A stretch of DNA of 64,000 bases from Tubulanus polymorphus (Eukaryota; Nemertea; Palaeonemertea; Tubulaniformes; Tubulanidae), in contig NC_134025.1 in the NCBI RefSeq assembly GCF_964204645.1, forward strand, positions 25,946,001 to 26,010,000, read 5' to 3'. Under the pieces are notes generated by a model. It was not told the DNA's origin. It saw only the letters and a list, made by a program, of their open reading frames with translations, and made no database searches. Below are positions 25,501-38,436 of this stretch, piece after piece. A program made the position numbers and the translations under genes. Numbering within the stretch: the stretch's first letter is position 1; every line of letters starts with the position of its first letter.

Positions 25501-28500
25501 TCTAAACTAGACTTGCACCGAAATCCTCTGTAATCTCGCTTTAGTGTAAATAATGATTCCGTTGGTTATTTAGTGCTGTCGTTAGAAATGCGCCAGGCAT
25601 TTTGACAAGCACGTAACTGTGTGAAGAGAGAAATCCCGATTTAAATGTTGTCTCAGTCATTATACGGTGATCATAATCTGTTTACTGTTGTATTATCTTC
25701 CTTCAAGACGGTGTCAGTGTTTATGTCAATTTTGTCAAGAGGTTCTTGATGTCACTCACTGTCGATAATTTGAGTCACGGCCCTAATTCCAGGTCGAAAT
25801 AAACAAACCACAACTATTCCGACCACGTTTGTAATTGAATTGCGGGTTTCAATAACTACAAATATTACAAAATCTTGTCTATCGGATATGATGTTGTAAC
25901 GGACCAAAATCTTATGAATTGATGGCTGCTTGTAAGATTCCTGAATGAAGCAACGTGTGTATCAAACAGAAGGTAATCGACTATAAACGACGTGAACTGT
26001 TCTGATTCGCAGGAAATTGTTCCGATGGTATCAGTCGTGGAAACGAATGCTTTTCTAGCCGGGGAAGAGAGAATTCCAGGCGATCGCATTACTGACTAGT
26101 GGCGACAGAATGACAAGTAGTTAAAACGATAGCATCTATACACGAAATATGTACGCCACATCCCTAACATCTATATCACATCCGTTTCATTATTTTTACT
26201 CGAAACTCGAATGTTCATATTATTTCGATTGAAAGTGGAATAGGATTCTTTCAGAAATACGAATACTGAGATTTATGCACGTGAAAATAAAGAATATCTC
26301 AAGGAATTGTATTTTTGAATTCTGGAATCCACGAACACATTTTACTATAATGTACAACGGAGTTAGTACCCATTGATGCTTTTAAGTGTAAAAAATAAGT
26401 ACTGAAATACGTTCTGCTTATCTGTGGTAAGGATATGAGGCCTGTTATCAAGTGTTATGTACCATTCGTCGGTTAGTCTAATAGTTGGTGTAGTAACCTT
26501 TCATTACCTGTAGGAATTTCTGGTCGTATATTAAATTTAGATAGATCTAAGACAAAGACAACTTTACTATTTTCTCAAAAATTCCGAAATTAGATCACAT
26601 CGAAACAACCGTAATAATAGATAATAACAGACCATACATGCTTTAGAAACATCAACGAAATTTTTTGGGAGACTAAAGGCTAAACGAAACGGAAATTGTT
26701 GCAAGGATAAATTGTTAAAATCTCAGAATATAAGCGTCATCGATAAATACCCTAATAAAACAGTCAGTTTATTACAATTTTAAGGAGATAAGTATAATAG
26801 CGATAGTACCGGTGTGTGCAAGAAAGGTGTTTAGTTGCTCGCAGATGGAGGCAATCTTAACCAGGTGAATTTGCCAGACTGTACATCACGATCTAAACGT
26901 TTCGAAAATCTGTTTATAATTGAGTCCGTCATTATAAAACACGACGGTAAATGATAGACCAATGTTCAGTATCTTCGGCAGAGCTTTACGTTTAGAATAA
27001 CATTTTCTTTTATCGGGTGTATGTTACTAAATTAACCGTGTAAATTACGAAATAGTTTACGGATTCGGTTTAAAAAGAGATGGTATTCATTTTGAGTTCA
27101 TAGACCACACAAAATCACCAGAATTCATAAACCTGATAATTATGAGACCTGTAACAGAATACACACCGGACCAACTCAACACCGTTTTAGAACCAAAATA
27201 AGCCAAGATTATGGTACGCGCTTGTTGGTTACCATTTTCAAAAGATGGATTTTACTGCATGGTCAAAAACTGCGGAAACGGGACCTACGTATAAACTATA
27301 TCTTAAATCCCGACTCTGGACTTTACGCATCAATGGTCTTACTATTACGAATGCTTAGTTTTGTTTATTCGTTTTATAGGTGAATTTAATTTGTTATTTT
27401 TTCAAGAGTCCGCCTTGCACGTGTGGTTAATCTGTTTCGTGTCAAAACTCAAACGATTTTTACTCACTAAATGCTTATTCAATACTGCTGAACAAACTGT
27501 GTTTTGCTTGTGCTACGGTATGTCTGTGCTCAAAGCTTTTGTACGTTTTGTTGATTTTTGGTATGAAACAGGCGCCATGTCTTATTTTGCTATGTATGTA
27601 TATTAAACAGAGCAAAATCCAGATCTATCCATTGGCATTTGCGAAGGAAGTTACCCAAGACCCATATGTTTTCACTTAAATGATATCTATAAATCTTATG
27701 ATCGAACAATTTTCAAACGTCTTCAGGAGTTTTCAATCATCATAATTCAAATTTCGCATGACACCCATGCATTTCTATCTTGTATATAATGTATAATATC
27801 ATAATTAGGAGTAAGACGAGTAACTATTGAATTGTAATCAGCTAATCGCCAGGTGTCCTGCGAATTAACTAATCGTTGTGTCGTATGAAAGATGACACGT
27901 CAGTTAGTTTTTGACGACATACTTCGTAATTATCTGATTATTATCTGATCTTGATTATTATTTGCGAACCGTGAACGGTAATCAGAAAACTAGACATGTA
28001 CTCACCGACTAAGCTATAACATTGTTTGGCAGCACCACGTTTCAATTCTATCCTTCCACTGTACAATTTTCACTTAAACGAATATTTTCTAAAGTTTTAA
28101 AACAATTTTCGGTATGTTGAATATCAATCCTAAATGTTTTGCACAAACGTCATTTGTGCACGCAAACTTCCAATAGTGTCAATAGTAACCAATAAAGTCG
28201 TATTTCATTGGATAACCAATCAAAGGCTATAATTTCTAATCAATCGTTTCTTTCTGACATCTATTCCTTGTGTTTTTCTTCTGTATATCGGCGAATAATC
28301 CATTGTGCGATAAACTAGTTAGTTAACGAATCCATTGAAATCCACTGATTCGCCCATGATGTTTTTTGCATTCCGCATACGGTCAATCGTATAACCTTTG
28401 AACTTGTGAATTTGTCAATCCCGGGTAATTCCGAACCGGCGTCAGCACGATTATGGGTTCATTGCGCCATTCCGACGCCACAAATAATTCCGACAGTTTT

Positions 28501-29610
28501 CGCTTGTTAACTTTTCAGAAGGGATCGCTATATTCGATTCGCTCCGTGATTGGTTGAGTTGAAGAAGACTGTACTATTGAGTTGAAGTCTACCTATGTAC
28601 CACACACCTCACACATGCGCAGACGAACTCCCTAATGAAGGGAAATCCATGAACATAAGCGCTAAAAGTGGCACGGTCATGCCGAGCAAGTGCTAATTTA
28701 CTCAAATAAACCCACGCGCAAACAGTTCATTTATCTCACAGTCCACTGCGTTTCATTGTTTGTCAATTTCAAACTAATTAAAAGATCTAACATCAACGCT
28801 GATAAATCACCTGACACCAACAAATTACAAACTGAGAAATCTAAAACAATTTCGAAAACAAAAAGACGTGAATGAAAATAGATGAGTTTGTTTGCTTTAC
28901 TGATTTATTGATAATTTTGATGATATCAATGGTCGAAATTGTTCTTAATTGAAAACATGTTTTTATAATATATATGATATATATATATATATATATATAT
29001 GCTATACATGCTTTCAATAAAGAAACAATCTATTTTTTTTTAGATTAATGAGAGGATATTGTGAATGTGAAGTATGATCTTATTTTGTGAAGTTTGATCT
29101 TATTTTTCTGTCGGAGCAATTTGACCGGAAATAAATCTGTGCGTATAGTATAGTTGATAATGACTAATGATATAAATTTAGATTAGATCTTTATTTGATT
29201 CATTTATCGTCTAATTATATGGGAAACTGCGCCTTGAATTCACGAGAAATGAGCGTAATTTGTTGTTGAGGGACAAAATTAATGGTTATTGGATTTCTTT
29301 TTCGTGCAGAGTCGAAGAATTGCCTTCGAGCAATAGGACAAAACGGTTTTGTCCTTGGTAGGTCTAAACCTGCCAAGTTGCTACATGAAAATCTCGGGGT
29401 CAAATTCGCTACACACCTGCGAATGTCTTTACTCGTCGGACGCGCCCGCTGAGTAAGAAACATCCCAAACCTTTTACGAGAACTCTAATTTAGAGACCAC
29501 ATGGACATTGCCTGGAAGCGTTGTACCAGTTCAACTATGAATTCGTCCATTTATAATAATATGAAGAGAACAATCGTCTGAATTCTGAGAAACTTGGCAT
29601 GATTTTTACA
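22558..29610. other. BMP2/4 upstream region and spacer to Univin
   Basis: About 7 kb of AT-rich DNA between the BMP2/4 5' end and the 3' end of the Univin/Vg1-type gene. I find no supported coding exon; the longest frames are 80-85 codons and lack domains. It must hold the BMP2/4 promoter and is the natural place for shared enhancers. The only repeat I note is the TA tract near 28.98 kb. Confidence 0.5.
28975..29000. repeat. (TA)n microsatellite
   Basis: A run of alternating T and A about 26 bases long, with an interrupted TA-rich lead-in from about 28967. It lies in the spacer between the two TGF-beta genes. Confidence 0.9.
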
Positions 29611-29762
29611 TTGATTTTATTTGTCTAAAACTAAATTTGAAGTACCGGTATATGCAACACATTTTAACACATATATACGTATGGGGCGTAATTGAGAAAC
29701 GGAAAAAATTATAGCAGAATAATGAAAATATATGGAAGATTGCAGTTTTTTATGAATCCGTT
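29611..29762 (-). other. Univin/Vg1-type gene 3' UTR with poly(A) signal
   Basis: A minus-strand AATAAA (plus-strand TTTATT at 29616-29621) lies about 140 bases past the stop codon and gives a short 3' UTR. Confidence 0.5.
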
Positions 29763-30837
29763 TTACCGACATCCACAGCTTGTAACTACCATATCGTCGT
29801 ACTTGCGAAGAACGACATTATCATAACCATCTAAGAACAACATCGATATAGGCGCCATATTGGTCGGAATACAGCACGTTTCTGGCGCACGATCATCATC
29901 TAAAGAATGGATCAAAGTTTGCAATACGGCGTGGTTGGTACCGTTGAGGTATTCGGTCAAGGGGTACGGGCATTCTCCTTGGCACTGGTTAGCGTAGTAT
30001 CTTTGAGGTGCTACAACCCAGTTACCCCAGCCAATTGTATTGAAATCTACTTTCATTTGTCTCACGTGACATATGCTGGGGTAGTTCAGACGACTTCGAT
30101 CAGTAACTGATCTCCTGACGCGGTTATGATGCTGATAATGACCGCTTGAGCAATGTTTCTTGTCGACCGACGTCACTACGAGATGTGAATCATTCCATAT
30201 ACGATTGACTCCGATATATTCTAGACTGAACGATAAAGACCCGCTCTTGATGTCTTTGAAGTGCTCCGATATATTGAATTCAAAAGCTTTGTCCAACTTA
30301 TTCGGTTGCCATCGCAGTTTTCTTTTTGATATGGTCGTTAGATAGAGTGGATAACTATCATCATCTAGCTGACCCTTTTCAATTCGGATTTTGGCATCTC
30401 TAAATTCCTCTCCTTTTGGCAATTGTATTGTCCTAAAATGCAACATCGTCATATTCGTGGATGATAGTTTGGTGCGAACTGAAAGAGACAGATGTATATA
30501 GTAATTGGACATATCATTAGAGATGTCTAAAAATTTGAATCTACAGAAATTGATGTTTTGGTTTACCTTGGACTTTGGTAGCTCTGACGACATTTCCTGG
30601 TACGTCATCTGAGAACACGCATCCATTACTGTGATGAGGGTGGTCAGTGACCCGAATGTGTAATTCCTTCATAAAATTCGGCGTCACGCCCGTGTGATGT
30701 TTCGGAATCGAAGGAGGTTTGCTGAGTCCAAGTTTCTTCAGGATAAAACGTTCATGGTTCCACTGGTGTTTTGATGCCAGAACGACTACTAGACAGTTTG
30801 TGAAACATAGAAGAGTTATATGTCTCAAACTCGTCAT
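29763..30837 (-). CDS. Vg1/Univin/GDF1-3-type TGF-beta ligand precursor
   Basis: A secreted TGF-beta ligand of the Vg1/Univin group. Family members act, often with Nodal, through activin-type receptors and Smad2/3 in early embryonic axis formation. Two coding exons, 30837-30567 and 30478-29763, give about 328 residues, shorter than usual because the prodomain is compact. The ATG at 30837 starts a signal peptide (RHITLLCFTNCLVVVLA). A furin site RVRR precedes the mature domain. Its CPYPLTEYLNGTNHA stretch, IGWGNWVVAP and ISMLF are close to the family's vertebrate Vg1 pattern and differ from BMP2/4. All seven cysteines are present, including ETCCIP and the CGCR end. The single intron after codon 90 (phase 1) is in the same phase as the BMP2/4 coding intron. 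The alternative readings, Nodal or ADMP, fit the mature domain less well. Confidence 0.88.
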
Positions 30838-31637
30838 ATTTCGTCCGAGAATCAGCTTTCGTGTGCGCAATGTTGTCGAGACAGTCTTGAACGTCTCCAA
30901 TTCCCACTAGCGAATGTTAAAATACGTATAACAACACTGGTTCTTAGTATCAGACGACAAAGCAAACCAAGTAAAAACTGTTAATGCGACGACAAAACAT
31001 ATTCGTCAACCTAATTCATCAGTTATTCAATATTAACATCGATGACAAAGCCAGATTAATCGCACCCATGGGCATATCCTAATCTTTCTCTAAACCATAA
31101 TTGTGCCAAACAATGTTGCCTACAAGTATTCGGAAGGGGTCAATGACTATTGATAGATACTGTTTGACTCGTCTTGCTATTCGCTTTAGCGCTTTTGGTT
31201 TATCTTTACCAAAGAGAAATTGGATATGAATATAGATTATTTTGATTCATCTTTTTCTTAGTTTTTCGTGATAATATGTGCAAGAACAATACATATTTCC
31301 GAGAACTGTGAAATGGCGAGTTAAACACGGTATGTTTTGTAAGTATCGTTCAGGGCAGATGCGCCTAATTAGTTCTGGAAATAAAACAACAAACACTCAT
31401 TAAAAAACAGTTGCCTCCCAGCGATCATATCCACGTGACTTCTATCGTTAAAATTCTCCGTATTTTCAACCTGATACACGGGAGTTAATGGAAGCGATGA
31501 CGACGGAAAGGCGAAGGAAGTGGTTGTAAGGAGGGCGGTCGCTCCTATTAGCACATCGAAAACCTATGCGCGGAACCTTACTTAAAGAAAAAGTACAGAA
31601 ACACCAACAGGGAATTTATTTCGAGATGAATAACATA
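30838..31637. other. 5' flank of the Univin/Vg1-type gene
   Basis: About 800 bases between the ligand's start codon and the end of the F-box/WD40 transcript. No supported exon. It should contain the ligand's promoter. A minus-strand frame at 31369-31554 opens with a hydrophobic segment but has no ATG and is not called. Confidence 0.45.
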
Positions 31638-32264
31638 TTTATTCGAAAAGAACAAAACAATCAATACAATTCACAATCAAAAGAGTTGATATTTTGGCAA
31701 ACAAGAAATACTCTCGAAAAAAATACATGAAAAGCCATGCATATAAAATTTGCCACGATATGATAAGAAGTTTTCCAATATACGCAAGTATATTTGTATA
31801 TCAACTGGTAGATATATTTGAGAACAAGTAAATATTAAAAATTCAATCCATCTAAAACTTTAAATGCATATGATAAATTTCAATACATTTCGTTTCTAAT
31901 CTCATTGAAAAATTTCAACCATGGAAGACTTCGATTTACAACAAAAAGCAAAAATTGCTATATTTTTTTTCACAGAGGGCATTCTCAAAAATTTTCATAA
32001 GTAGCAGTATTACCAAACTATCTTGTTAAACTCTTGACAACAGTATTACAAAATATGTATCAAATATATTGTCTAATGTTATATAAGTTTTGGTTAAAAT
32101 TGATACGAATTTAAGTAGTATACATGAAATATGGGAAAGGGAACTGCTGGGGAAACTATTCTTTCACTGTCACTATGTAATAAGCGAAGTGATTACGTAG
32201 AAAGTAGTTATTATCATTACTAATCCATATTAGCACAAAGCTTATTCCGTCTTATCACCTAATA
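31638..32264 (-). other. F-box/WD40 gene 3' UTR
   Basis: AT-rich sequence after the stop codon at 32265, ending at a minus-strand AATAAA (plus-strand TTTATT at 31638-31643). Confidence 0.5.
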
Positions 32265-35200
32265 TCACTTGTTTACTGAACTAAGAGGTGGTAAAGGCGT
32301 AGGGAACGGTTTTGAACTTCCAACTTTCTGTTTGTCAACGATAGTTGTAGGGATTGTGTCGTCTTGCGTAGTGTCAGCCGGGTCTAAAGGCGGTGCATCC
32401 GTATCCCAAATCCTTATAGTTCCATCTTCACTGCAACTTACTATATACCTATCTGTCACCTAAAATGAAAATATAATTCATTATCGATGACGTTTACGAA
32501 TGCTTTGATAATGCTCATTGCCTCAGCTGGATTCTCAAAATATTTTCACATAAGAAGATCGTTTTCAGTTTACATGTGCTGAATAACCCATTGAACCTTT
32601 TACTCTCAAGGGTGTTTCCTCCCCCCACACACACACACAGATCCCCATTTAATCTGTCAATCACCTGGAAAAACAGGAGAATTCAGTCAAATTGGAGACA
32701 CAAACACGATTGGCCTCATTCCTCATGTCTCGTGCTGACCTGACGAACAATACACGCTCAACATAAAATAACACACAACACTGAACTTTCAAATGATTAT
32801 CTGCAAGTTCTACCCAGTCCAGATGCATGTTTGATCAATATTCTTCTAAGCTGAGCGTTCAAATAATTTCTAGCATACAGGCAACTGTATGAATCTTAAA
32901 CATTTTAGTGGAAAAAAAAATTTCAGAGTTAATCCACGGCTGATCTGCGTCTACACAGGCGCTAGAAAACTCTCCGAGTGTAACTAGTTTAAACTATTAT
33001 AGCGGAGACTCTGCGAGGATTATCAGTTCTAATCCAGCTGTTGCGTTGGTAAAACCTAGCCGGATCTTATACTCAGGTGCTGAGCCACAAAACAAACTCT
33101 GTGTTGACTTAGGAAAACATAGCAGCTTTGATGTAGATAGGAACATGTGTCTGTTAGTTTAAACTAAAGGTATAGACGCTATGAGAGATCAATTTTCTGA
33201 ATGAAGTAGCACTACCTCACGCCACTACCACATATTTACTCATCACTTCAAATACAAATAAACTTCTCTCTCTCTCTCGTACAACATCTTGCTCTAAACT
33301 CTAATCAAAAAGTGGTCAAGAAAATAATGACATCAAGGATGTTTTATTCTAAATGTTCTTCAACCTGATTGAAAAAACGATGACTTAAATATGAACAGAT
33401 GAAAACCTTTTTTAAGCCATTTTGAAAAAATTGACACAAGTCTATGTTTATTGTATTATGCACATCAGTGTCTGCAACAAATGGGAAATGTTCATTACCA
33501 CTAGTGGTTTGATTCATTTCGACAAGTAAATATCTTTCAGTTTTTTCATATTATTGTTATTCTATCTAATGGGACTCAAAAAGAATTCCTGTCAAAACAC
33601 AAGCCTTCACATAATACATTATAATGCTCGGAATGTAAGCTAGCACTGTGCCAGTAAGCTGGCATAGGTATAGGCAATTCTCACCGTCAAAGGCTTCAAT
33701 AAATAAATTCATATACCCGTACCTCACAGCCCACACTATGCCTCATATAAATCAGATGTTTTAGCGCTTTTACTCAGAGATAAATTTCAGCTGAACAACT
33801 GAATAGTACCGAATATTCGAGCAAGGATGTTTTTCTTGATAATGGCTAATAGTCCTAAGCCAAAACGTTGCTCAAAATATATTCCGGTGCTCTTTTACTC
33901 AAAGACTTTACATATTTGGCTGAATAATTGTGGGTTTCTCTTCGATCTTTTTCTTACCTGTACATCTTTAACAGCTCCCTTGTGACCCTGTAGATATCGA
34001 ACACATGTCAAAGTGTTCAGATCCCATTCTTTGAGTGATGAATCTCTGAAAATCACAATTTTCAAACTAATGATCATCATGCGAAAGTGATAACGGCGTA
34101 CAAATTCGAAATACTTACGCTGAACCAGTTATAAAACGATTCTTGCTAAAAGACAATGAAGTAATAGCAGTTTTATGACATTCAATGGCTGCCTCTATCT
34201 CGCCGGACAACTTGTTCCAGAAATAAACCTGGCCCTGATTATTAGATGATATTATTAAATCTCCAATAGCCTGCAGAGTAGAAATAGCGAAAGTGTATCA
34301 GAAGATTGATATCAAGAAATAAAACTTTAGATGATTATTTGTATCTTTAGATGATTATTTGTAAACATTTTATTTACAACACCAGATTGAAGATGGCAGC
34401 ACTGCCATACTCAAACCTTTGTATAAACTTACTATCATCGCTAGTACTGGTTCCGGTGTTCCTGTGAACAATTTCAAACACTCTCCCGAAAACATATCTG
34501 TCAACCTCAGCGTTCTATATGAGAAAATATATTATTGAACGTCAGTAAAAAAGTTAAAAAATGATACCAAAGCAATCAAATATGATAACGTATAAATAAA
34601 TACCGATCAGAGGAACCGGTAAGGACACTACACCCATCAATCAGTTCCATACATGTGATAGCATCTTTGTGTCCGGACAGAACATTTATACATTCATATG
34701 ACTGCAAGCACCAAACGCGAACAGTTTTATCATGTGATCCAGATACTCTAGAAAACACATGAAAGAAAGTTGTTTGTATCAAACCCGATAAAAATCTACA
34801 TGTACCGGTATACGTTGTACTGTACTGTGGTACTACTTACAGATGATTAGAATTAAATCGAAGGCAAGATATAGCACCGCGATGACCGTGTAAAATCATC
34901 CGACGATTAAATTTTACTAAATCCCAAACCTAGAAGAACGATATCAGTAACTAAAAACATGCGCTCACTGTTTTAAAGATTGACATGCCACTTTGAGCGA
35001 AGCTTATCCGAGCAAAGCCAATCGTGACTGTATAACTTACCATTATTTGCATGTCCCACGAACCAGTGAACAAAACTTTTCCCTTGAATTCTAAACACCG
35101 AACTCCGCCCTGTGAAAATATTAACAAATCATGAATTACGAATAAATTTCCGCAAGCACTTAAAAGAATAGCCCTGCCAGTGATTGTTTGTGTACCATGT

Positions 35201-38200
35201 GTCCATATAGTTTGTGAATACTGCGTCCACTGCTGATGTCCCAAATACGAACGCTTCGATCCATACTCCCGCTGATTAAACGCTTTCTATCACAACGAAT
35301 ACAAAGAACTACATCCATGTGACCCTTAAATGAAAGAGAAAAGTAACCACTGTTAATATTCGTAATTTATGAAATTAAAACGAATTTGAATACAGCAATT
35401 TTTACTTGTAGTCGTCTAACTCGGTGGATGGGTTTAACTTCACCGGCGTACTGTATTTGAGGGGTTTTAGACTCCAATGGACCTTTCTTCCATACCAGAA
35501 AATGACCAGGTGCTGACTTTCCCTATAAATATTGATAATAAATACAATTAACACCACTTCTACAATTACCTAGGAATTCTTTTCCGATAGGTCGGAGCGG
35601 AGCTTACCAGTAAATCTTTAGCTTGACGCAGTTCGGGTCTGATATCCAAAGCGGTCTCCCCCTCTTCGTGCTTACGTCTTCTCAGTAATGGCTTATCTTC
35701 TCTGATTTAAACAAAAACAGAATGTCAATATCTACTGAAATAACGAAATTTACGATTAAGCATATACATGGAATATTACTTACCTTGATAGAGGACTTTC
35801 ATGACTTTCCGTCTCGTTCTTCATTTTGTCAAGTTTTCCTCTTACCGACATGCTACGCGACGATGCATTACCGTACGAGGTAGCCGTACCCGATGATCTG
35901 TACCTTCTTCTGTATCTGTACTGTCTTCTGGTGCTTCGTGTTGATTCCATTCCGGTATCTGCAACAATATGTACAAATAGGCAAATATTTTGAAGGTTTT
36001 TAGTGAAAATTAGAACTGCGTGATTCAACGTTTCATCCATACCTGTTCTCACTAATGAATATTCGTCCATGAACGTGCTTAAATCCTCATCGTCCTCATC
36101 TTCTTCATCCTCGCGTATCTCCATCGTGCTATGACGGTTTTGTTTTAATACCGTCGGTAGGTTTCGCGATGCTCTACCTTTACTCGCGCTCAGACTCCCT
36201 AGAAAACATTTAAATCTTACACATTTCGACGAATACTGAATTGAAATATGATCTAAAAACCCATCCAGAAAGTGAAAGAATTCAATGAATATGACGAATT
36301 GTGCCAAATATCTTACCTCCTGGTGTTGAAGCCTTTTTGCTCACACTGTCACCGCCTCCCAAGGACCTTCTATTGAATTGCATCTTACCATCAGGTGTTG
36401 TACCATCTACGGTGAGTATGTTTGGCTGATTATACGAGGTTTTTCTATCATCCGCTAGTTTATGTAATTCCGTGTACGCTAATCTCCAGTCAATACTATG
36501 GTCGGTATTTCGGCCGTATTTTTCTACCAGTTCATTCATATCTGGTATACCTTCTTCTTCCCCTACAATTGTATCAAAATATATATCCTTTTCAAAAAAG
36601 GCTATACGCAAAAAGGCAAACGCAACACAATTAAATGGACATTAATTAATCTTACCCAATTCTTCACATTTTACCATCCACAGTTCGTCTCTACTGCATA
36701 GATATTTCCAGCGTTTGCACACCTGAAGAAAATTCAGTCATCATGATTCATAAAGAACTAAATTCACTTACGTACAGTTGATGTACAAAAGATATACAAT
36801 TACCTGTGCCGCATTGTTCAAGTCACTGGAGTCTAGGTAGGTAAATATTTCCATCAATGTATGATCTTGTAGACGATTTATATCAGTTCTATCTTGTAAT
36901 CTAGAATATAAAGATATTGTAAATTTAAACAATGAAATTCAATGGTCCCCATCGACCCTTTCCCAAATGAGCAAGAGTCTAAAGTAATATCAGTACCTTT
37001 GACGAATACATTGAGCCATAAAGCTTATCAGTTCAGTCGAACAAATTTTCACAATTTCAACGAGAATGGACAACCGTTCATGACTTTGCCATCCAGACAT
37101 CCACTAAAATTATGAAAAAAAAAAAAACATGATGACAGGCCTGGTGAAAACGAACACATATAGAATAGAAAAACAGACCTCTGTTATCTGGTCCATTTGT
37201 CTTTGAAAATGATTGCGTAATTTGCTTTTTTGAGCCTTCTCAAATTTTTTCCCATCACGAGGGGCATTTCCAAACCATTTCGAGTGCTTGTAGCACTTTT
37301 GTATCGGAACCATAATATCCTGAAGAGCTGGTGGTTTCCGTACTGGTCCCGAACGTATTTCACGCTGCATGCCACCTGAAACAGAATATAAACCTTTCAA
37401 AAAGAATGTCACTGTGAAAATGTAAGACAGAGTTAGCGCAATAATACTTACCTAATTTATTCATCTTTTGATCCGCAAAGAAATCTGCTTTCGTTCCCGA
37501 TGAGCCTTGAGTCGGTCTGTGATAATGCGATGAATCAGCGAATGTTAAGGACGGTTTAAGTTTGGGGAGGGATGGACGAGGAGCAAACAGCAATATCTCT
37601 TCACTTCCAACATCGTTGTCCAATAAACCGGCAAGATTCAAATTCTCCATCTTGTCAACAACTTCATCCGTAGAATGAGTATTCTTTTCTTGTATAGATT
37701 GCCAATTAATTTTAGGATCATTAGAATTGCCAGCACTTTTTTCCATCAAATCGTTGCTGACCTCAGAATTTTCCTCATTTACACTGGTTTTTTCCGCAAG
37801 ATCTTTACAATGTCGGATTGCAGACACAATAATCCTCCCCGCAAACTCTCGGGCCAGCGACTTTATTTGATTGAGCTCATTATCACCGCCGGCATCGGTA
37901 GCATTTTCTTCTTCATCTTGTTCGGCGGGAATTGTGATTATTTCCTGTAAAAGGTTGTAATCTTCTTCGGCAATTTCAGGCAAGAAATCGACCTGGTTTT
38001 CAGCATTCTCCGAGCAATCGGCGCTTGATTCACTCAAGCTGCGAGCACCGGGCGGGTGAGATTTCTTCTTTTTCTTTTGTTTCTTCTTTAAAAACTTCAG
38101 CGAATCGCACGGATAACGTTTTTTCAGCGAGGTTATGAAATCTCGATGATTAATAGGTTCGATAGTCGTGCGAAGGGCTTCCAATTGCGAAACCGTACAT

Positions 38201-38436
38201 TTATCGGTCAATCCGCACAGTAAAATGCGGCGCTGCCACGGCTGCCAACTTTCAAACCATTCTTCGATCTTCTTTAATATATGTTTGTTGACCAAATCCG
38301 ATCGAGAAGATAACTGGATATCCTCCGTACTGATCTGGATCCCAGGCTGTAAAATGGACAGCGGCTGTAATAACCTTCTCGAGCCGTACGCTGGTCCCGG
38401 TCGTGCTGGCATGCTACTATTTACAGTAGAACACAT
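32265..38436 (-). CDS. F-box and WD40 repeat protein (FBXW10-like?)
   Basis: A likely substrate receptor of an SCF ubiquitin ligase: the F-box binds Skp1 and the WD40 propeller binds the target. Eighteen exons, minus strand: 38436-37452, 37375-37179, 37103-36997, 36900-36804, 36722-36656, 36562-36317, 36198-36043, 35958-35784, 35701-35608, 35522-35406, 35324-35196, 35109-35041, 34929-34841, 34747-34604, 34514-34433, 34270-34119, 34045-33958, 32459-32265. They join in frame to about 1062 residues. The F-box is near residues 430-485 (HTLMEIFTYLDSSDLNNAAQ, VCKRWKYL). Seven WD repeats fill roughly 735-1040 (GSMDRSVRIWD, GSHDKTVRVW, SCSEDGTIRIWD). The N-terminal 400 residues hold a Trp-rich module, a Lys run and an acidic segment. 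The donor after 37179 (GTCTGT) is weak but fits the phase. I cannot name the orthologue securely. Confidence 0.88.

Noticed and set aside
31369-31554. Minus-strand frame opening with a hydrophobic, signal-like segment
   Set aside because: It begins at GTG with a stop just upstream and has no ATG or convincing acceptor, so a secreted peptide is not supported.
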